Source: Flavisolibacter ginsengisoli DSM 18119 (GTDB taxonomy: Bacteria > Bacteroidota > Bacteroidia > Chitinophagales > Chitinophagaceae). Taken from it: a DNA stretch of 64,000 nt. The notes below the pieces were generated by a model, which was given only the letters and a program-made list of their open reading frames with translations, did not search any database and was not told the origin of the DNA. The DNA lies in NCBI RefSeq assembly GCF_900129295.1, contig NZ_FQUU01000007.1, positions 1-64,000 of the forward strand, written 5' to 3'. This document shows positions 61,237 through 64,000 of the stretch, in pieces. Numbering within the stretch: the first letter of the stretch is position 1; the number at the start of each line of letters is the position of its first letter. Position numbers and translations under genes: made by a program.

Positions 61237-62745
61237 TCAGGCCATTATTTTTTGTTCCGGAGGAGATGCTGCAACATTTGAACTGATGTTATCAGGGAAT
61301 AAGATAGTTATCGTCGATCCCTGGTCAATGCGGGAATTGGCCATTATCACACCTTTATGATTCTCAACGATCTTTTTACAGATAGCAAGCCCAATACCCG
61401 TGCCTGAGAATTTAGGACCCTGGTGAGCCTTTTTAAATACCTTAAATATGTTTTCTCTATGTTCCGGATCAAACCCAATTCCATTATCCTGGAAACTTAT
61501 TTTCCAACAAGTACCATGTAGTCTATGAATACATTTGATTTTTTCGGCACTAATGCTGATGACTGGTTCTATATCCTGTCTGGAAAAACTAAGTGAATTG
61601 TGTAATAAATTGGTAAACAATTGTTCTATTTGATCAGGAATAGCAATGAGTTTTGGCAGCCTTGAATATTCTATCAGTGCGCCTTGTTTCTGAATATCCT
61701 CCTCCAGGTTTTTTAGCACTTTGGTTAAAATCGTATTGAGGTCTACCTCACTGAATTTTTCTTTTATATTCAAAGTAGAATATGCATAAACATCATTGAG
61801 CAAATTCTGCATGCGGACAATAGATTCATTGATCTTTTTAAAATATATCCTTGAAGTAGGTGAGAATTCCTCACCTTCTATTTCTTCTATCCTTTCATAA
61901 AATATACGGATCTTTCTTAGCGGTTCTTTAAGGTCATGGTTTACGATAAAATTGAAGGAGGAGAGCTCATCATTTCTTTTTTCCAATTCTTCATTTTGTT
62001 GAAAAAGTACCATGTTCTTATATTCCACTTCATATGTCCTTTCTTTCACTTTTTCTTCCAGGATCCCGGCAATGCTTTCCGACTTGTGTCTATGGTCACG
62101 TTCTTTTAGCATAGTAATGAATGAGGCAATCAGAATGATAAAGGAAAATAAGGATAAGAAGAAATTGATCTGCGATGCATTGGCTTCCTGTTTCTCCCAA
62201 TTTTTAAATCGCTCTTTTAAAAGCCGGTCCTCGAGCTGCTGCATGTGAAGCACCTGGGCTGTTACTATATCCGAAAGGTATTTACCTCGGATAAGCAATT
62301 CATTGAGTTTCTGCTCCGGTATGGAAGGGAAGCTATTAAAGGCAAGATTTAGTTCATTAATTCTTGTGTGAGTAAGAAGGCGAATGCTCTTAAAATATTC
62401 CTCTTCTCCACCTTGACCAGATACAAGGGAATGCAGTTCTTGAATATATACAGGTATGGCAATGATTGATTTAAGATACTGCCTGGCGAAAGTGGTGTCC
62501 GAAGTAAGAAAATATCCTCTTGCATTTGATTCAGCATCCCTTATCCCGTTAAGCACCTGTTGTAATTTTATTTTAACCTCATAAGTATGAGTTACCCAAT
62601 TAGATGAATTTTTCTGCACCTGGAATCTATTGGAAGAAAGAAGGCTCAATGCCAGCAATAAACTAGCCGTCACAAAAAAGCTTAACAGGGGCCAATTATA
62701 TTTACGCTTTTTTTCTACCAGCATTGATGGTTCATTACGCAGCAC
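61237..62745 (-). CDS. CHASE3-type hybrid-free sensor histidine kinase
   Basis: A 502-residue kinase with two membrane helices (about 19-38 and 194-213) that bracket an extracytoplasmic CHASE3-like domain (RDAESNARGYFLTSDTTFARQYL and LNLAFNSFPSIPEQKLNELLI). A coiled linker is followed by the HisKA phospho-acceptor H270 in FIVNHDLKEPLRKI and a HATPase_c domain (NLLHNSLSFS N-box, DNGIGFDPE, GTGIGLAICKKIVENHKG). No response regulator gene is adjacent. It resembles cyanobacterial phytochrome-like and Bacteroidota sensory kinases that act through a diffusible regulator. Confidence 0.93.
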   Translation of the reverse strand: MLRNEPSMLVEKKRKYNWPLLSFFVTASLLLALSLLSSNRFQVQKNSSNWVTHTYEVKIKLQQVLNGIRDAESNARGYFLTSDTTFARQYLKSIIAIPVYIQELHSLVSGQGGEEEYFKSIRLLTHTRINELNLAFNSFPSIPEQKLNELLIRGKYLSDIVTAQVLHMQQLEDRLLKERFKNWEKQEANASQINFFLSLFSFIILIASFITMLKERDHRHKSESIAGILEEKVKERTYEVEYKNMVLFQQNEELEKRNDELSSFNFIVNHDLKEPLRKIRIFYERIEEIEGEEFSPTSRIYFKKINESIVRMQNLLNDVYAYSTLNIKEKFSEVDLNTILTKVLKNLEEDIQKQGALIEYSRLPKLIAIPDQIEQLFTNLLHNSLSFSRQDIEPVISISAEKIKCIHRLHGTCWKISFQDNGIGFDPEHRENIFKVFKKAHQGPKFSGTGIGLAICKKIVENHKGVIMANSRIDQGSTITILFPDNISSNVAASPPEQKIMA

Positions 62746-62974
62746 AGGGAAAAGTTGCCTGCAAGATCAATATTGGTTGCGACCCCTCTGGTAACATTTA
62801 ATTGCCTTTACTGCAGTTAATAAATAAATTCAAGCTTGATTCACATGTAAGGCGACCCTTCAAAAGGTAAGCAGATAGTATCAGATCAAATTTAGACATG
62901 CTGTATTACCAAACATATGATGGTAGTCAGTAAGTTGCTTTTATAAACATGCCCTTAAGCATATTTAAAGGGGC

Positions 62975-62990
62975 TGTGATCAAAATCATA
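62975..62990. promoter_or_regulatory. CRP/FNR-like palindrome
   Basis: TGTGA at 62975-62979 and TCATA at 62986-62990 are separated by six bases; the right half differs from the CRP consensus TCACA at one base. It lies about 127 bases upstream of the tryptophanase start and just upstream of the candidate promoter. Function is inferred only. Confidence 0.35.
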
Positions 62991-63019
62991 TGCCGGTTCT
63001 GAGAGAATAATTAATTTTG
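62989..63019 (+). promoter_or_regulatory. Candidate Bacteroidota promoter for the tryptophanase gene
   Basis: TATG at 62989-62992 (consensus -33 TTTG) and TAATTTTG at 63012-63019 (consensus -7 TAnnTTTG) are separated by 19 bases, the expected spacing. The predicted start of transcription is at about 63024-63026, which falls at or next to the leader ATG. Confidence 0.45.
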
Positions 63020-63024
63020 TTTAT

Positions 63025-63063
63025 ATGAACATATGGAAAAATATCATTAATAAACCCACCTAG
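63025..63063 (+). CDS. Possible Trp-containing leader peptide (TnaC-like)
   Basis: A 12-codon frame (MNIWKNIINKPT, stop TAG at 63061) ends 53 bases before the tryptophanase ATG. Like TnaC of Escherichia coli it has a single Trp and a Pro near the end, but it is shorter and the W-P spacing is 7 residues rather than 12. It may be a chance frame. If real, it would sense tryptophan by ribosome stalling. Confidence 0.3.
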   Translation: MNIWKNIINKPT

Positions 63064-63116
63064 GCCGCCTTCCTCTTGGTCAGTATTCCACTTTATTTTT
63101 TCATTTAATTTTCTAC

Positions 63117-64000
63117 ATGAGAACCATTATTGAACCGTTCCGGATCAAATCCGTTGAACCTATTTATTTCACGTCCCGGGAAGAAAGGGAACGCATTTTA
63201 GAAAAAGCTTTTTATAATCCTTTCCTGATAAGATCAAAAGATGTGCTGATTGACCTGCTAACAGACAGCGGCACCAGTGCGATGAGCAGCAACCAGTGGG
63301 CAGGCATAATGCAGGGAGATGAGTCCTATGCAGGAAGTCCAAGCTTCTACCGGTTTGAAAAAACAATAAGGGAACTAACGGGCATGCCAATAGTTATTCC
63401 AACTCACCAGGGAAGGGCAGCAGAAAAGATCCTTTTCAGCGTAATGGGCGGAGCTGAAAAATATATTGTTAGCAACACCTTGTTTGATACTACAAGAGCA
63501 AATATTGAATGCTCCGGGGCTACCGGCATAGACCTGCTTTGTGAAGAGGGGAAATATCCTTCGATACCTGCTCCATTCAAGGGTAATATGGACGTTGAAG
63601 CATTAGAGTCATTTATTGATGAAAAAGGTGCCAGTGTCATTTCATTATGTATGCTCACCATTACCAATAATTCTGGGGGAGGACAACCTGTAAGTATGCA
63701 AAATATCAGGGAAGTAAAAGCTATTTGCGAAAAAAATGGGATACCCCTATTTATTGATGCTTGTCGGTTTGCGGAGAATGCTTACTTTATTAAGAGCAGG
63801 GAAAAAGGATATGAGAATAGAAGCATTGAAAGTATTGCCACAGAAATGTTCTCTTTCGCAGATGGTTGCACAATGAGTGCTAAAAAGGATGCCTTTGCCA
63901 ATATTGGCGGCTTCATTGCCATGTATGATGAATCATTAGCGCTTAAATGCAGGAACCTTCTGATCATAACTGAAGGTTTTCCCACTTATGGTGGCCTGGC
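63117..64000 (+). CDS. tnaA: Tryptophanase/tyrosine phenol-lyase family, N-terminal part
   Basis: The frame starts at ATG 63117 and runs off the right edge after about 294 residues. It carries EPFRIKSVEPI, LIDLLTDSGTSAMS, GDESYAGSPSFY, IPTHQGRAAE, GQPVS, FIDACRFAENAYFI, EMFSFADGCTMSAKKD (PLP-lysine region) and EGFPTYGGL. Several strings resemble tyrosine phenol-lyase, but the LFDTT motif has Asp, the residue found in tryptophanase where tyrosine phenol-lyase has Thr, so tryptophanase (Trp to indole, pyruvate and ammonia) is the better call. The C-terminus, with the remaining discriminating residues, is outside the window. Confidence 0.8.
   Translation, partial: MRTIIEPFRIKSVEPIYFTSREERERILEKAFYNPFLIRSKDVLIDLLTDSGTSAMSSNQWAGIMQGDESYAGSPSFYRFEKTIRELTGMPIVIPTHQGRAAEKILFSVMGGAEKYIVSNTLFDTTRANIECSGATGIDLLCEEGKYPSIPAPFKGNMDVEALESFIDEKGASVISLCMLTITNNSGGGQPVSMQNIREVKAICEKNGIPLFIDACRFAENAYFIKSREKGYENRSIESIATEMFSFADGCTMSAKKDAFANIGGFIAMYDESLALKCRNLLIITEGFPTYGGL

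Larger units (their letters stand above)
62746..63116. other. Intergenic region upstream of the tryptophanase gene
   Basis: About 370 bases between the kinase gene and the tryptophanase gene. It holds a CRP-like palindrome, a possible promoter and a 12-codon leader frame, listed separately. Nothing else is recognised. Confidence 0.5.

Overview
The window looks like chromosomal DNA of a member of the Bacteroidota, most likely the Chitinophagaceae. The evidence is a type IX secretion C-terminal domain with a CarboxypepD_reg/SusC-like N-terminus, Bacteroidota-style MacB/FtsX permease, GH92 mannosidase and cytoplasmic GH13 amylase, scarce Shine-Dalgarno sites, and TAnnTTTG-type promoter elements. 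I cannot name a genus from the sequence alone. Most genes are single units or short operons of housekeeping, cell-envelope and accessory metabolism type; there is no rRNA, tRNA or CRISPR array that I can see.

Layout. 1-335: the end of an IS256-family insertion sequence with a truncated transposase. 576-4491: FtsB/DivIC-like division protein, a small unknown protein, endonuclease III (nth), and a large GAF-containing protein of unknown role. 4525-13311 (all minus strand): two paralogous outer-membrane barrels carrying a conserved kinase-like motif set, one of them also carrying an N-terminal metallophosphatase, together with a beta-propeller lipoprotein 6 bp upstream of the latter and a cytoplasmic alpha-amylase between the two barrels. 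13344-14600: an HD phosphohydrolase fused to a Pycsar-effector (PycTM) membrane domain. 14674-18750: an orphan 2-oxoacid:ferredoxin oxidoreductase alpha subunit, then a tightly overlapping operon of multi-TM protein, sensor kinase and NarL-type regulator. 18769-22853: small proteins, DUF805, PRC-barrel protein, a lipoprotein, an AT-rich endonuclease/exonuclease/phosphatase gene beside an attC-like hairpin, and about 0.7 kb of noncoding DNA with 10-11 bp repeat arrays. 22854-34294: fosmidomycin-resistance-type MFS exporter, GH92 mannosidase, a 49-aa AP2-like protein whose start codon lies in a long hairpin, cupin, PLP decarboxylase, alpha/beta hydrolase, M1 aminopeptidase, and an AraC/VOC pair. 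34387-46173: WD40 protein, tandem GNAT, M23 peptidase, YdjC-like deacetylase, two methyltransferases, DUF155 protein, VOC, DUF4256, an orphan MacB-like permease and a lipoprotein. 46345-57609: class III nucleotide cyclase, Tat-exported glycosidase-like protein, SDR/DUF2867 protein, S41 peptidase, acyltransferase, VOC, TMEM175-like channel and a VWA/T9SS protein. 57785-64000: UPF1-like helicase, class C beta-lactamase-like hydrolase, CHASE3-type kinase, and the start of a tryptophanase gene with a possible leader peptide.

The most interesting items are (1) the kinase-like/RTX-like/beta-barrel paralogs, one fused to a phosphatase; (2) the HD-PycTM fusion, with a class III cyclase lacking the usual purine-selecting residues about 32 kb away; (3) several families of short noncoding repeats (heptads, 11-mers, 10-mers, and a perfect 21-bp inverted repeat) between genes; and (4) a short Trp-containing leader frame in front of the tryptophanase gene. 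All functional readings come from motif recognition by eye and have not been checked by database search.
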